Below, piece by piece: positions 33,116-41,964 of a stretch of DNA of 64,000 bases; the first letter of the stretch is position 1; each line of letters starts with the position of its first letter. A program made the translations under genes and the position numbers. The notes under the pieces were generated by a model. It was not told the DNA's origin. It searched no databases and worked only from the letters and a program-made list of their open reading frames with translations. The stretch covers positions 3,330,001 to 3,394,000 of the forward strand of contig NZ_CP064689.1 of assembly GCF_023100945.1 (NCBI RefSeq), written 5' to 3'. This DNA comes from Bradyrhizobium sp. 200. GTDB lineage: Bacteria; Pseudomonadota; Alphaproteobacteria; Rhizobiales; Xanthobacteraceae.

Positions 33116-34699
33116 TCAGGCGACCTTGCGCTTGCGTGCCGGCAGCTCGACAAAGCTCTGGCCGATTCCCATCGGCCCCGGCCGGAAGATGCGTGGGTCC
33201 ATATCCCGGAGGTTGGGGCTGATGCGCGGTCGAAAACCCATATGCGCCAGCACGTCCTGCTCGAGACGCACGCCCGGGGCGATTTCGGTCAAGGTGAGGC
33301 CGCCACTCTCCAGCTGGAACACGGCGCGTTCGGTGACGTAGGAGACTTCCTGGCCGCGTTGCGCGGCAAGCGCCGCACTAAAGCTGATCTGGCCGACCTC
33401 AGGCACAAATTTGCGGAAGGCGCCGTCGCGGCGGATCGCCAGCCGCCCGTTCTCGATGCCGATGTCGAGTTTTCCGGCAGTCATGGTACCGCTGAAGATC
33501 AACCGCTTGGCGTTCTGGGTGATGTCGATGAAGCCGCCTGAGCCGTCGCGACGGTCGCCGAAGCGGGTGACGTTGACATTGCCGGTTACGTCCACCTCCG
33601 CAAACGAGAGGAAGGCGCAAGACAGCCCGCCGCCGTCGTAGAAATCGAACTGGTAGGCCTGATCGAGGATGGCGCGCGGATTGATCGCGGTGCCGAACTC
33701 GCGCGCATGGCCCGGCACGCCGCCGACCACGCCGGATTCGACCGTCAGCGTGATCAGGTCCGCGATGCCTTCCTCGGCGGCGACATTGGGGATCATCGCG
33801 GAGATGCCGACGCCGAGATTGACGACGTCGCGCGGACGCAGCTCGAAGGTGGCGCGGCGGGCGATCACCCGCCGTTCGGTAAGCGGGTCGGGCGCGATCA
33901 TCACAACGGGCACGCGGGTCTCCCCGCAGCGGGCGGGATCGTAGACGGTGCCGTAGGTCTGCATCTGGTCGGGTTCGAGCACCACATGGTCGATCAGGAA
34001 GCCCGGGATCTTGACCATCTGCGGATGGATCGAGCCGCGCTTGACGATCCGTTTCACCTGGCAGATCACGGTGCCGCCGGCGTTGTGCACGGCCTGCGCG
34101 ATCGACAGATCCTCGCGCGTGGTGCCCTCGTGCTCCATGCTGATATAGCCGTCTTCGTCCGCCGAGGTGCCGCGGATGATGGCGAAATCCGGCGGCGTCG
34201 GCGCGCGGTAGAGCAGCCATGATTGTCCGTGCAGCTCGACGAGGTCGACCAGCGGCTGGGAGGTGCGTGCATTCATGCGGCCGCCGTCCTGGCGCGGGTC
34301 CATGTAGGTGTCAAGGCCGACATGGGTGAGGACGCCGGGATGCTTTGCGGCCATGGCGCGGCAGAGCTGGCTCATCACCCCCTGCGGAAAGTTGTAAGCG
34401 TCGATCAACTCGTCGCGCACCAGCCGCATGAACGGTACCTGCAGCCCGAAATTGCCGCCGACCACCCGCGCGATCAGGCCTTCGTGGGCCAGATGGCACA
34501 AGCCCTTCTCGGTCACGGCGCCGACGCCGGTGATGTTGATCAGCGTCAAGCCGTGCGGCCCTCCGCCGCCGAGAAAGCGCTGCTCCAGCGCATCGAGGAC
34601 GGCTTCCGCCACGCCGGTGCCGCCATTGCCGCCGACGATCAGCGTATCGGCGTCGCGGACCAGGCTGGCGGCTTCTGTCGCAGTGATGATGCTCAGCAC
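33116..34699 (-). CDS. Acyl-CoA:acetate-type CoA-transferase (family I)
   Basis: A 527-residue fused alpha-beta CoA-transferase of the YdiF/propionate CoA-transferase type. The N-terminal half has DADTLIVGGNGGTG and the C-terminal half the catalytic Glu in TLTVESGVVGG, followed by GGGLSCAFLSFAEVDVTGNVN. It transfers CoA between an acyl-CoA and a free acid, activating a substrate without ATP. The start is a GTG at 34699 with TTGGAG upstream; the frame extends further but would overlap the acyl-CoA dehydrogenase. It is co-directional with an acyl-CoA dehydrogenase and MaoC protein, forming a beta-oxidation-like set. Confidence 0.9.
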   Translation of the reverse strand: MLSIITATEAASLVRDADTLIVGGNGGTGVAEAVLDALEQRFLGGGGPHGLTLINITGVGAVTEKGLCHLAHEGLIARVVGGNFGLQVPFMRLVRDELIDAYNFPQGVMSQLCRAMAAKHPGVLTHVGLDTYMDPRQDGGRMNARTSQPLVDLVELHGQSWLLYRAPTPPDFAIIRGTSADEDGYISMEHEGTTREDLSIAQAVHNAGGTVICQVKRIVKRGSIHPQMVKIPGFLIDHVVLEPDQMQTYGTVYDPARCGETRVPVVMIAPDPLTERRVIARRATFELRPRDVVNLGVGISAMIPNVAAEEGIADLITLTVESGVVGGVPGHAREFGTAINPRAILDQAYQFDFYDGGGLSCAFLSFAEVDVTGNVNVTRFGDRRDGSGGFIDITQNAKRLIFSGTMTAGKLDIGIENGRLAIRRDGAFRKFVPEVGQISFSAALAAQRGQEVSYVTERAVFQLESGGLTLTEIAPGVRLEQDVLAHMGFRPRISPNLRDMDPRIFRPGPMGIGQSFVELPARKRKVA

Positions 34700-34715
34700 G
34701 GTTGCACGCTCCAAT

Positions 34716-35858
34716 TCATGCGGCTTCTTTCTCGACCTGGCGGGCGATGATGAGGCGCTGGATCTGGTTGGTGCCCTCATAGATCTGGGCGAGGCGCACG
34801 TCGCGAAACAGCCGCTCGATACGGTATTCGCGCGAATAGCCGTTGCCGCCATGGATCTGCAGGGCGTTGGAGACGTGCTTCATCGCCATGTCGGTGGTAA
34901 ACAGTTTTGCCTGGGCTGCTTCCTTGGCGATCGGCTCGCCGGCATCATGCAGGCGCGCGGCGTGGTGGATCAGAAGGCGCGCGGCGGCAATGTCGGTTGC
35001 CATGTCGGCCAGCATGAACTGCACCGCCTGGAAACCGATGATCGGCTGGCCGAACTGCTTGCGGTCTTTTGCGTAAGCGGTGGCATCCTCGAATGCGGCC
35101 TGCGCCATTCCGAGCGCCATCGATGCCATCATCAGCCGGCTGAAATTGAAATTGCTCATGGCCATCTTGAAGGCCTGGTTCTCGGGCCCCATCAGGCTGT
35201 CGGCCGTCAGTCGCACGCCGGAGAAGGTGATCTGGCAATCTTCCAGGCCGTGCATGCCCAGAAGCTCTTCGTTCTTGCCGCGCGCGATGCCCGGCGTCGT
35301 GGCGTCGACGAGCAGGCAGGAGATGGCGCGGTGCCCGGCCTCAGTGCCGGTGCGCGCGAACACCATGATGCGGTCGGCGACGCCGCCGAGCGTCACCCAG
35401 GCCTTGGTGCCGTTGAGCACAAAGCCATTGCCGTCGCGCACGGCGGTCGTCCTGATGCCGGCGACGTCCGAACCATGGTCGGGCTCGGAAACGGCGGTGG
35501 CAGGAACGATCGCGCCGTTCAAAATCTGCGGGATCAGCGCCTTGTGGGCCTCGGTGCCATGCTGGTCGAAGAACAGCACCGCCTCGACGGGAATAGCGAA
35601 GGCGTTGGCTACCGCTCCCGAACAGCGTGCCAGCTCTTCCATGGTGATGCAGGCCGCGATCGCGTCGAGCCCCGCGCCGCCCGCGCGTTCGGGCAGGCAG
35701 ATGCCGAACAGGCCGAGGTCGGCCATGCCCTTGTAGAGCGAACGGTCGAAGCGGTCTTCGCGATCGATCGCGGCCGCGCGCGGCAGGATCTCGGCTTGCG
35801 CGAACCGCCGCGTCGTGTCTCGCAACGCCTTCTGGTCCTGGGTGTAGAAACGGTCCAT
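34716..35858 (-). CDS. Acyl-CoA dehydrogenase (left operon)
   Basis: A 380-residue FAD-dependent acyl-CoA dehydrogenase. It has the flavin-binding AVSEPDHGSDVAGI segment and LNGTKAWVTLGG. FGQPIIGFQAVQFMLADM belongs to the C-terminal helical domain, and the QIYEGTNQIQRLIIAR ending contains the likely catalytic Glu at residue 361. It would introduce a double bond into an acyl-CoA, which the neighbouring MaoC protein can hydrate. Downstream spacing to the CoA-transferase is 16 bp. The acyl chain specificity is not evident. Confidence 0.93.
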   Translation of the reverse strand: MDRFYTQDQKALRDTTRRFAQAEILPRAAAIDREDRFDRSLYKGMADLGLFGICLPERAGGAGLDAIAACITMEELARCSGAVANAFAIPVEAVLFFDQHGTEAHKALIPQILNGAIVPATAVSEPDHGSDVAGIRTTAVRDGNGFVLNGTKAWVTLGGVADRIMVFARTGTEAGHRAISCLLVDATTPGIARGKNEELLGMHGLEDCQITFSGVRLTADSLMGPENQAFKMAMSNFNFSRLMMASMALGMAQAAFEDATAYAKDRKQFGQPIIGFQAVQFMLADMATDIAAARLLIHHAARLHDAGEPIAKEAAQAKLFTTDMAMKHVSNALQIHGGNGYSREYRIERLFRDVRLAQIYEGTNQIQRLIIARQVEKEAA

Positions 35859-35873
35859 GGCGTGCTGCTCCCT

Positions 35874-36242
35874 TCAGTCGCTGGCGAGCTTGGAATCGTG
35901 GGCGACTTCGTTCTTCTCCCGGTCGAGGAAGTAGGTGGCGACGTCGGTACCGGGAACGCCATAGGCGGTGCAGACGCTTCGCGTCAGCGCAGCCGCGGCG
36001 GTGCGGCGCTCGGCCTCGGTGCGACGGAACGCGTGCACCTTGAGCAGGATGCGCTGGCCGACGCCATCCGATCCCATCTCGCCGGCATGGGCGTAATCGC
36101 CAGCAGCGATCGGCAGGAAATAGAGCGTGATCGTCTCCGCGCCGACGCCGAAGGTCGTCATCAGCCCGTCAGTGATCGATCTCGCCAACGCAGCCTTGTT
36201 CTGGGGCGGGGCAGGCGGCGCAAGAATTTCGACATAGGGCAT
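35874..36242 (-). CDS. Tautomerase-superfamily protein
   Basis: A 122-residue protein that begins MPYVEIL, so removal of Met would expose the catalytic N-terminal Pro of the 4-oxalocrotonate tautomerase superfamily. The sequence looks like two beta-alpha-beta halves (PYVEI to about 60, then RILLKVHAFRR onward), as in larger members of the superfamily. It could interconvert keto and enol forms of a ring-cleavage or dehydrogenation product. It lies between the LacI regulator (3 bp) and acyl-CoA dehydrogenase (15 bp), so it is co-transcribed with them. Confidence 0.8.
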   Translation of the reverse strand: MPYVEILAPPAPPQNKAALARSITDGLMTTFGVGAETITLYFLPIAAGDYAHAGEMGSDGVGQRILLKVHAFRRTEAERRTAAAALTRSVCTAYGVPGTDVATYFLDREKNEVAHDSKLASD

Positions 36243-36245
36243 CGG

Positions 36246-37304
36246 TCAGGCCTCGGAAACGGAAGATCTGGACACGGAAGACTTGGTTGCGGATGGGTCG
36301 AACGGACGGCAGGAATCGCGTTTCACCAGCCGGGCGCCGACGCGATATTCACGCACACCGTCGGTGCCGTTCTCCTTGGCGTCCATGCGATGCAGCAGGC
36401 GATCGACGGCGAGATTGGCAAGGTCGCGCGCGCCGTTGTCGACGATGCTGATGGCGGGGCGGTGCCATTCGAACCAGGGCGAATGCTCGTAACAGAGCAA
36501 GGAGAGATCATCGGGAATCGACAGGCCGCGTTCCGCCGTCACGCGTAGCACGCCGAGCGTTGCTTCATGGTTGGCGACGAAGATCGCGCTGGGCGGTTGG
36601 GCGAGATCCAACAGCTTGCGACAGGAGGCCGCGCCGGTCTCCGGCTCGTAATGGCCGGCGTGGATCAACGTGTCGTCCAATGGAATCGACGCCTCGCGCA
36701 AGGCGCGGACATAACCCGACAGTCGCTCGCGTCCCGACGTCGTATCCGAGCGGCCGACGATGAGGCCGACCCGCCGGTGCCCGAGTCCAACCAGATAGCG
36801 CGCGCCGACATAGGCGCCTTCCGCATCGTCGGCGAGCACGGTTTCGAGGTCGGTCGCGTCGTCACGGCGCACCAGGCAGACGATCGGGATGTCATTGGCG
36901 AGCGCTTTCAGCGCGGCGCCGTTCTTGCCCGTGGGCACGACGATCAAGCCGTCGACGCGGTGGTCGGCAAGCGTGGTCAGCGTGTCGCTCTCCTGTTGCG
37001 GATCATCTCCGTCGATGCACAGCAGCATCTGATAGCCGAGCGCCTTCAGCCGCGCCTGCACCACCTCGGCCATCACGTGAAACGACGCGTTGGTGAGATT
37101 GTGGACCAAAAGGCCGACCAGTCGCGATTGCCCGGTCTTGAGCCCGCGCGCAATCGGGTTCGGCCGGTAGCCGAGCTCGCGGGCAATGCGCATCAGGCGC
37201 TGCTGCGTCCGCTCGCTCGTCAGGCCGCTGCCGCCCAGCGCGCGCGAAGCCGTGCTGACCGAAACGCGGGCCGCGTGTGCCACATCTTTGAGCGTGACGC
37301 TCAT
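36246..37304 (-). CDS. LacI-family transcriptional regulator
   Basis: A 352-residue repressor. The helix-turn-helix and hinge are at residues 3-60 (VTLKDVAHAARVSVSTASRAL, then ARELGYRPNPIARGL), followed by the periplasmic-binding-protein-like effector domain (LLVHNLTNASFHVMAEVV, VDGLIVVPTG, LSLLCYEH). ATG at 37304 is fixed by the HTH; the open frame continues far upstream without meaning. It is the first gene of the leftward catabolic operon and is divergent from the DapA-family gene at 37485. A perfect CG-centred palindrome of LacI-operator type lies between them, consistent with control of both directions. Confidence 0.93.
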   Translation of the reverse strand: MSVTLKDVAHAARVSVSTASRALGGSGLTSERTQQRLMRIARELGYRPNPIARGLKTGQSRLVGLLVHNLTNASFHVMAEVVQARLKALGYQMLLCIDGDDPQQESDTLTTLADHRVDGLIVVPTGKNGAALKALANDIPIVCLVRRDDATDLETVLADDAEGAYVGARYLVGLGHRRVGLIVGRSDTTSGRERLSGYVRALREASIPLDDTLIHAGHYEPETGAASCRKLLDLAQPPSAIFVANHEATLGVLRVTAERGLSIPDDLSLLCYEHSPWFEWHRPAISIVDNGARDLANLAVDRLLHRMDAKENGTDGVREYRVGARLVKRDSCRPFDPSATKSSVSRSSVSEA

Positions 37305-37321
37305 CAATCTCGCCGTTAGAA

Positions 37322-37335
37322 TGGAAACGATTGCA
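37322..37335. promoter_or_regulatory. Second, imperfect LacI-type operator
   Basis: TGGAAACGATTGCA matches the palindrome at 37409-37422 except for two positions and keeps the central CG. It lies 18 bp before the LacI start codon, a position suited to autorepression. Confidence 0.5.
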
Positions 37336-37408
37336 AGGACAATATTGGTCGGAACTGCGGTGTACAAGCCTAATTTTGGGTCATTGTTGCTTAAAGCAGC
37401 ATCAGTTA

Positions 37409-37422
37409 TGCAATCGATTGCA
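37409..37422. promoter_or_regulatory. Perfect LacI-type operator
   Basis: TGCAATCGATTGCA is a perfect 14-bp palindrome with the central CG typical of LacI/GalR-family operators. It sits in the 180 bp between the divergent LacI and DapA-family genes, 63 bp before the latter's start. Its centre is 87 bp from that of the imperfect copy, so looping between the two is possible. Confidence 0.65.
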
Positions 37423-37484
37423 GTACCTTCGCGATCGTGGCGGAGTCGTTGTTCGCGTTCGCCTGACCATGTGGAAGGCCGGCC

Positions 37485-38411
37485 ATGAAGATGTTTCGCG
37501 GTACCTACACCGTCATGATCACGCCGTTCACGCCAGCCGGCGACGTTGACGTGGAGGCGTTGCGCGGTTTCGTCGATTGGCAGATCGGGCAGAGGATTCA
37601 CGGATTGATTCCGCTTGGCTCGACCGGCGAATTCCTGTCCCTCGACGACGACGAGAAGGCGCTGGTGGCCGAGACGGTCATTGCCCAAGCGGCGGGGCGC
37701 GTGCCGGTGCTGATCGGGACTGGTGCGGAGGATACGCGGGAGGTGGTCCGCCTCAGCCGTCGTGCCGAAAGTTTGGGCGCCGACGGTGTGATGATCATCC
37801 CGCCATTTTATTCGACGCCGACCGACGATGAGATCGTCCACCACTACAAGACGGTGGCAGATGCGATCTCGCTGCCGATCATGGTCTACAACAACCCCGC
37901 GACTGCCAATGTCGATCTTAAGCCGCCGCTGGTGGCGCGCCTCGCCGAGATCGACAACTGCCTCTACATCAAGGAGTCGACGCTCGATGTGACGCGCGTG
38001 CGCGATATTATCCGTCACTGTGGCGACCGGATGACCGTGTTCGGCGGCATTTTGGGGTTTGAATCGTTCATCGAAGGCGCGCAGGGCTGGGTGGCGGTTG
38101 CCTCCAACGTTGCGCCGCACGCCATGGCGCGCATCTTCAGCCTCGTCGCTGATGAAGGTGCGATCGATACAGCGCGAAAGCTCTATCTCGACTATCTGCC
38201 GCTGATCGAATTCGTCGGCGGCCAGGCTTACGTCGCCGGCACCAAAGCGCTGCTCAGCCACATGGGCTTTGCCGCAGGCTTGCCGCGTCCGCCGCGATTG
38301 CCTTTGCCGCCATTACAGGATGCCGCTGCGTGTGCTCTGGTGGCGAAATTCGGTCTGGTATGGCCGGGCACGGTCGCTGCATCAAGGCAGGTAGCTGGAA
38401 GCGCGTCATGA
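37485..38411 (+). CDS. DapA-family aldolase/lyase (first paralogue)
   Basis: A 308-residue member of the dihydrodipicolinate synthase/N-acetylneuraminate lyase family. Canonical features are present: PLGSTGEFLSL (the GTTGE-type pyruvate-binding loop), the catalytic Tyr in VYNNPATAN, and the Schiff-base Lys in YIKEST. It should condense or cleave a 2-oxo acid such as pyruvate. It is not likely to be the housekeeping dapA, because it is divergent from a LacI catabolic operon and two more paralogues occur downstream. Its stop lies 5 bp from the convergent LysR stop. Confidence 0.9.
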   Translation: MKMFRGTYTVMITPFTPAGDVDVEALRGFVDWQIGQRIHGLIPLGSTGEFLSLDDDEKALVAETVIAQAAGRVPVLIGTGAEDTREVVRLSRRAESLGADGVMIIPPFYSTPTDDEIVHHYKTVADAISLPIMVYNNPATANVDLKPPLVARLAEIDNCLYIKESTLDVTRVRDIIRHCGDRMTVFGGILGFESFIEGAQGWVAVASNVAPHAMARIFSLVADEGAIDTARKLYLDYLPLIEFVGGQAYVAGTKALLSHMGFAAGLPRPPRLPLPPLQDAAACALVAKFGLVWPGTVAASRQVAGSAS

Positions 38412-38416
38412 TCGTA

Positions 38417-39319
38417 TCAGCTTCTCGCAGGCGCAATTCGGGTGGCGATTTCCTCGCGCGCGTGCTTGATCAGCGCTTGCATCAGCCGCTGCTGCAGGCG
38501 GTCCGCAGCGACAATGGCAGACACCGTGATCTGGGTTTTAGGCTTGAACGGAACACTCTTCAGCCGGCTGTAGCGCTTCGAGGAGGCGGTCAGCTCATCC
38601 ATGATCGTGACCCCCAATCCCTCCTCGACGAAATGTCCGGCGACGTTCATGAAACGCACATCGATCGTGGGCGCGTAGTCGACGGCGCTGCGCCGGAAGG
38701 CCTCCTGTACGAGATTGCTGATCCGGCTGCTGGTGCGGGCGTTGATGAGCGGCGTATCGCGCAGATCCGTCGGCGTCACGAAGCTCAGCTGCGTGAGGGG
38801 GCTGTCGGTGTGGCAGGCGCAGACCATGTCGAGTTGCGCCAGCGGCAGATATTTCAGGGTCTGGCGGGGATGCGGCTCCATGGCGAAGCCGATGTCGACG
38901 ATGCCGGTCTCGACATATTCCAGCAAGTTGTCGAGCCGCAGCGTTTCGAGCGAGATCTCGACGCCGTCGTGAGCCCGGCTGAACCGCGCAATGACTTGCG
39001 GCAGCAGCGATTCCGAGAGCTCCGAAGTAGCGACGATCCGCATGCGTCCTTTGCGGCCCGTCCGCAGATCTGCGGCAGTTTGGCTGATCAGGTCCTGCAT
39101 CAGAAACAGCGGCTCGGCTTCGGCGAGCAGGATCTGCGCTTCCTGAGTGGGGATCAGGCGTTTGTTGGCGCGATCGAACAGCAGGAAGCCGAGCGCCGAC
39201 TCTGCGTTCTTGATGGCGTTGCTGACGGCGGGTTGCGACATGCCGAGATCGCGCGCGGCTCCGACGGTGGAGCGCGTTCGCATCACGGCCCGCAGGATTT
39301 CAAGCTGCCGAAGGTTCAT
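38417..39319 (-). CDS. LysR-family transcriptional regulator
   Basis: A 300-residue LysR regulator. The winged helix-turn-helix occupies about residues 1-60 (LRQLEILRAVMRTRSTVGAA, MSQPAVSNAIKNAE, LLFDRANKRLIPT), and the effector domain starts near residue 90 (GRMRIVATSELSESLLP). It is divergent from the rightward catabolic operon beginning at 39540 and would be expected to activate it. A near-perfect AT-rich palindrome lies 58 bp upstream of its own start. Confidence 0.93.
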   Translation of the reverse strand: MNLRQLEILRAVMRTRSTVGAARDLGMSQPAVSNAIKNAESALGFLLFDRANKRLIPTQEAQILLAEAEPLFLMQDLISQTAADLRTGRKGRMRIVATSELSESLLPQVIARFSRAHDGVEISLETLRLDNLLEYVETGIVDIGFAMEPHPRQTLKYLPLAQLDMVCACHTDSPLTQLSFVTPTDLRDTPLINARTSSRISNLVQEAFRRSAVDYAPTIDVRFMNVAGHFVEEGLGVTIMDELTASSKRYSRLKSVPFKPKTQITVSAIVAADRLQQRLMQALIKHAREEIATRIAPARS

Positions 39320-39376
39320 CTGTCGACCTCATCACCTGGGTCGCTGGCGCATCGTTTCGCCAGCGATCGTCGGGGA

Positions 39377-39396
39377 GATAATAGAATTCAATTATC
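39377..39396. promoter_or_regulatory. Near-perfect palindrome, candidate LysR binding site
   Basis: GATAAT and ATTATC flank a central GAATTC, giving a 20-bp palindrome with a single mismatched pair. It lies in the 220 bp between the LysR gene and the CoA-transferase gene and is more AT-rich than its surroundings, as LysR boxes usually are. Confidence 0.5.
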
Positions 39397-39539
39397 AACC
39401 AGGCCGTCAAAATAATAGATGCCGATATTGTTCGATGACAAATCACGGGATTTAACTGGTGCTGAAGAAATCGCCGGAAGGAAGGAGTGCCTGTGAAACA
39501 GTCATTGAGTTCCGTTCGGCAGAGCAACGGTGCGATGTC

Positions 39540-40730
39540 ATGAACCTGCTGAACGGCGTCAAAATTCTGAGCTTCAACCACTATCTGGCGGGCCCACTGG
39601 CGGCGCAGACGCTTGCCGATCTCGGCGCCGACGTGATCGCCGTCGAGCCGATCGAGGGGGCGTTTCAGCGCAACTGGGCGGTCGCAAATCATTTCGTCGC
39701 AGGCGACAGCGTCAATCACCTCGCGACCGGACGCAACAAGCGCAGCCTTGCGGTCGATCTCAAGAATCCCGACGGAATAGCGCTGGTGAAGAAACTTGCC
39801 GCGACCGCCGATGTGGTGATGGAGAATTTTCGGCCGGGCACCATGGCCAAGCTCGGTCTCGGCTATGACACGCTCAAACAGATCAATCCGGGCCTGATCT
39901 ATGCGGCGGCGACAGGGTTCGGATCCGACGGTCCCTACAAGGATCGTCCGGGGCAGGACCTGCTGTTGCAGGCGTTGTCCGGACTTGCGATGCGGACCGG
40001 GCGCGCCGACGGCGAGCCGACGGCGGTCGGCGCCGTGATCGTCGATCAACATGCGGCGTCGCTCTATGCGATGAGCATTCTCGCCGCATTGTTTGCCAGA
40101 ACGAAAACCGGCGCGGGCCAATTGGTCGAGGTCAATCTCTACCAGGCCGCCCTCGACCTGCAGGTTGAACCGCTGACGGCATGGCTGAATGGTGCGCCGT
40201 CGCCGACGTCGCGCGGGCCGTCAGGTATCGCGGCGTGGTTCAGCCCCGGGCCTTACGGCATTCACGCGACTGCCGACGGCTTTCTGGCGATCTCGATGGC
40301 GTCGCCCAAGGCGCTGGCCGGAGCTCTCGATTGCGACGAACTGAAGCAGTTCGGCGAGGCCGACAGTTTTTCGCGGCGCGAGGAGATCACGCGGCTCGTG
40401 GCCGGGCGATTGAAGCAAAGGCTAAATTCGGAATGGCTTGCCGTTCTCGAGGCCGCGCGCATCTGGCATGCGCCGGTGCAGGATTATTCGGATCTTCAGG
40501 CCGATCCCCAGCTCAAACATCTCGGCAGTTTCAAGACCATCGACGGCGCGCATGGCGCGCCCGTGACGATGGTCATGCACCCCGCTCGTTACGACGGGCG
40601 CTCTCCGGAGATCCGGCTCCCGCCGCAACCGCTGGGCGCGCAGACGCGGGATATTTTGGAAGAAGCCGGATACGGCGCCGCCGACATCGCGGCGATGATC
40701 GAGACCAGGGCGATTGGCGTTCCGCAATGA
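39540..40730 (+). CDS. Family III (CaiB/BaiF) CoA-transferase
   Basis: A 396-residue formyl-CoA-transferase-type enzyme. The N-terminal VKILSFNHYLAGPLAAQTLADLGADV and NKRSLAVDLKNPDG motifs are typical, and the catalytic Asp is residue 169 in IVDQHAASLYAM. It activates a carboxylic acid by CoA exchange. ATG at 39540 fits the family N-terminus; an upstream in-frame extension of 27 codons lacks family similarity. It is the first gene of the LysR-linked rightward operon. Confidence 0.93.
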   Translation: MNLLNGVKILSFNHYLAGPLAAQTLADLGADVIAVEPIEGAFQRNWAVANHFVAGDSVNHLATGRNKRSLAVDLKNPDGIALVKKLAATADVVMENFRPGTMAKLGLGYDTLKQINPGLIYAAATGFGSDGPYKDRPGQDLLLQALSGLAMRTGRADGEPTAVGAVIVDQHAASLYAMSILAALFARTKTGAGQLVEVNLYQAALDLQVEPLTAWLNGAPSPTSRGPSGIAAWFSPGPYGIHATADGFLAISMASPKALAGALDCDELKQFGEADSFSRREEITRLVAGRLKQRLNSEWLAVLEAARIWHAPVQDYSDLQADPQLKHLGSFKTIDGAHGAPVTMVMHPARYDGRSPEIRLPPQPLGAQTRDILEEAGYGAADIAAMIETRAIGVPQ

Positions 40731-40790
40731 CAGCGCCGATCAACATCCGCGGTCTTACGTGCGACTACCGGCTCGAATTGGAATAGAGAG

Positions 40791-41954
40791 ATGATCGATT
40801 TTTCACTGCCCGATGATACCCGCCTTCTGGTCGACACCGTCCGTCGCTTCGTCGAAACGGAAATGCATCCACTCGAGGACGAGGTGGAGCGCACGGCGAC
40901 CGTGCCCCCCCAAGCGCTGAAGGTCACCAAAGCCAAGGCACAGGAGCTCGGCCTGTACGCCATGAACATGCCGGCCACCGTCGGTGGCGGCGGACTTTCC
41001 TGTGTCGAGCACTGTTTGGTCGAGGAGGAATTCGGAAAGACGTCGGACGCGCTGATTCGCCGCGTGTTCGGCCAAGTCTATCCGATGCTGATGGCGTGCA
41101 AGGGCGAGCAGATCGAAAAGTATCTTTTGCCGACGGTGAAGGGTGACAAGATCTGCGCCATGGCGATCACCGAGCCTGGCGCGGGTTCCGACGCTGCCGC
41201 GATCAGCACCACCGCTCATCGCGACGGCGATTCGTGGGTCCTGAACGGGACCAAGCATTTCATCAGCGACGGCGACATCGCCGACTACGTGATCCTCATG
41301 GCGCTGACGGACAAGGAGAAGCGCGCCCGCGGCGGCATCACGCTGTTTCTGGTCGATCGCGGCACGCCGGGTTTTGCCGTCGCCCGCACCCAGCCGATGA
41401 TGGGCCACCGCGGCTACGGGCATGCCGAGCTGACTTTTGACCAATGCCGTATCCCGGCGGACGCCATTCTCGGGGAGGTCGGTTCCGGCTTCAAGCTGAT
41501 CATGCAGAGCGTGCTGCAGATCCGCTTGGCGCATATCGGAGCCCGCGCCGTCGGCATGGCGCAGCGCGCCCTCGACATGATGCGCAAGCATGCCGCCGAG
41601 CGGCGCCAGTTCGGCCAGTCGATCGGCGATTTCCAGATGGTGCAGAAACTGATCGCCGATTCCGCCACCGAGATCTTCGGCGTCAAGATGATGGTGATGA
41701 ACGCCGCCTGGGAAATCGACCGGGGATTGGAGCCGCGCGACAAGGTGTCGATGATCAAGGTCGCGGCGTCCGAGATGCAGGGTCGTGTCGTCGACCGTGC
41801 CATCCAGGTGTTCGGCGGAATGGGATTCAGCAAGGATCTGCCGCTGGAGCGAATGTACCGCGATGCCCGCGTCACCCGCATCTATGACGGCACCTCCGAA
41901 ATCCACCGCATGCTGGTCGCGCGCAGCACCATCAAGAACGGCCTGCAACTCTAG
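40791..41954 (+). CDS. Acyl-CoA dehydrogenase (right operon)
   Basis: A 387-residue acyl-CoA dehydrogenase with AITEPGAGSDAAAIS (flavin and substrate region), LNGTKHFISDGDIADYV, FGQSIGDFQMVQKLIAD and a C-terminal IYDGTSEIHRMLVAR. The last motif has Asp where the left-operon paralogue has Glu, a known variation among subfamilies. It would oxidise the acyl-CoA produced by the upstream family III CoA-transferase. The next gene starts 10 bp downstream. Confidence 0.93.
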   Translation: MIDFSLPDDTRLLVDTVRRFVETEMHPLEDEVERTATVPPQALKVTKAKAQELGLYAMNMPATVGGGGLSCVEHCLVEEEFGKTSDALIRRVFGQVYPMLMACKGEQIEKYLLPTVKGDKICAMAITEPGAGSDAAAISTTAHRDGDSWVLNGTKHFISDGDIADYVILMALTDKEKRARGGITLFLVDRGTPGFAVARTQPMMGHRGYGHAELTFDQCRIPADAILGEVGSGFKLIMQSVLQIRLAHIGARAVGMAQRALDMMRKHAAERRQFGQSIGDFQMVQKLIADSATEIFGVKMMVMNAAWEIDRGLEPRDKVSMIKVAASEMQGRVVDRAIQVFGGMGFSKDLPLERMYRDARVTRIYDGTSEIHRMLVARSTIKNGLQL

Positions 41955-41964
41955 GAAGCCTTCG

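Noticed and set aside
37305..38261. N-terminal extension of the LacI regulator on the minus strand
   Set aside because: The helix-turn-helix starts right after the ATG at 37304, and the extension is antisense to the DapA-family gene.
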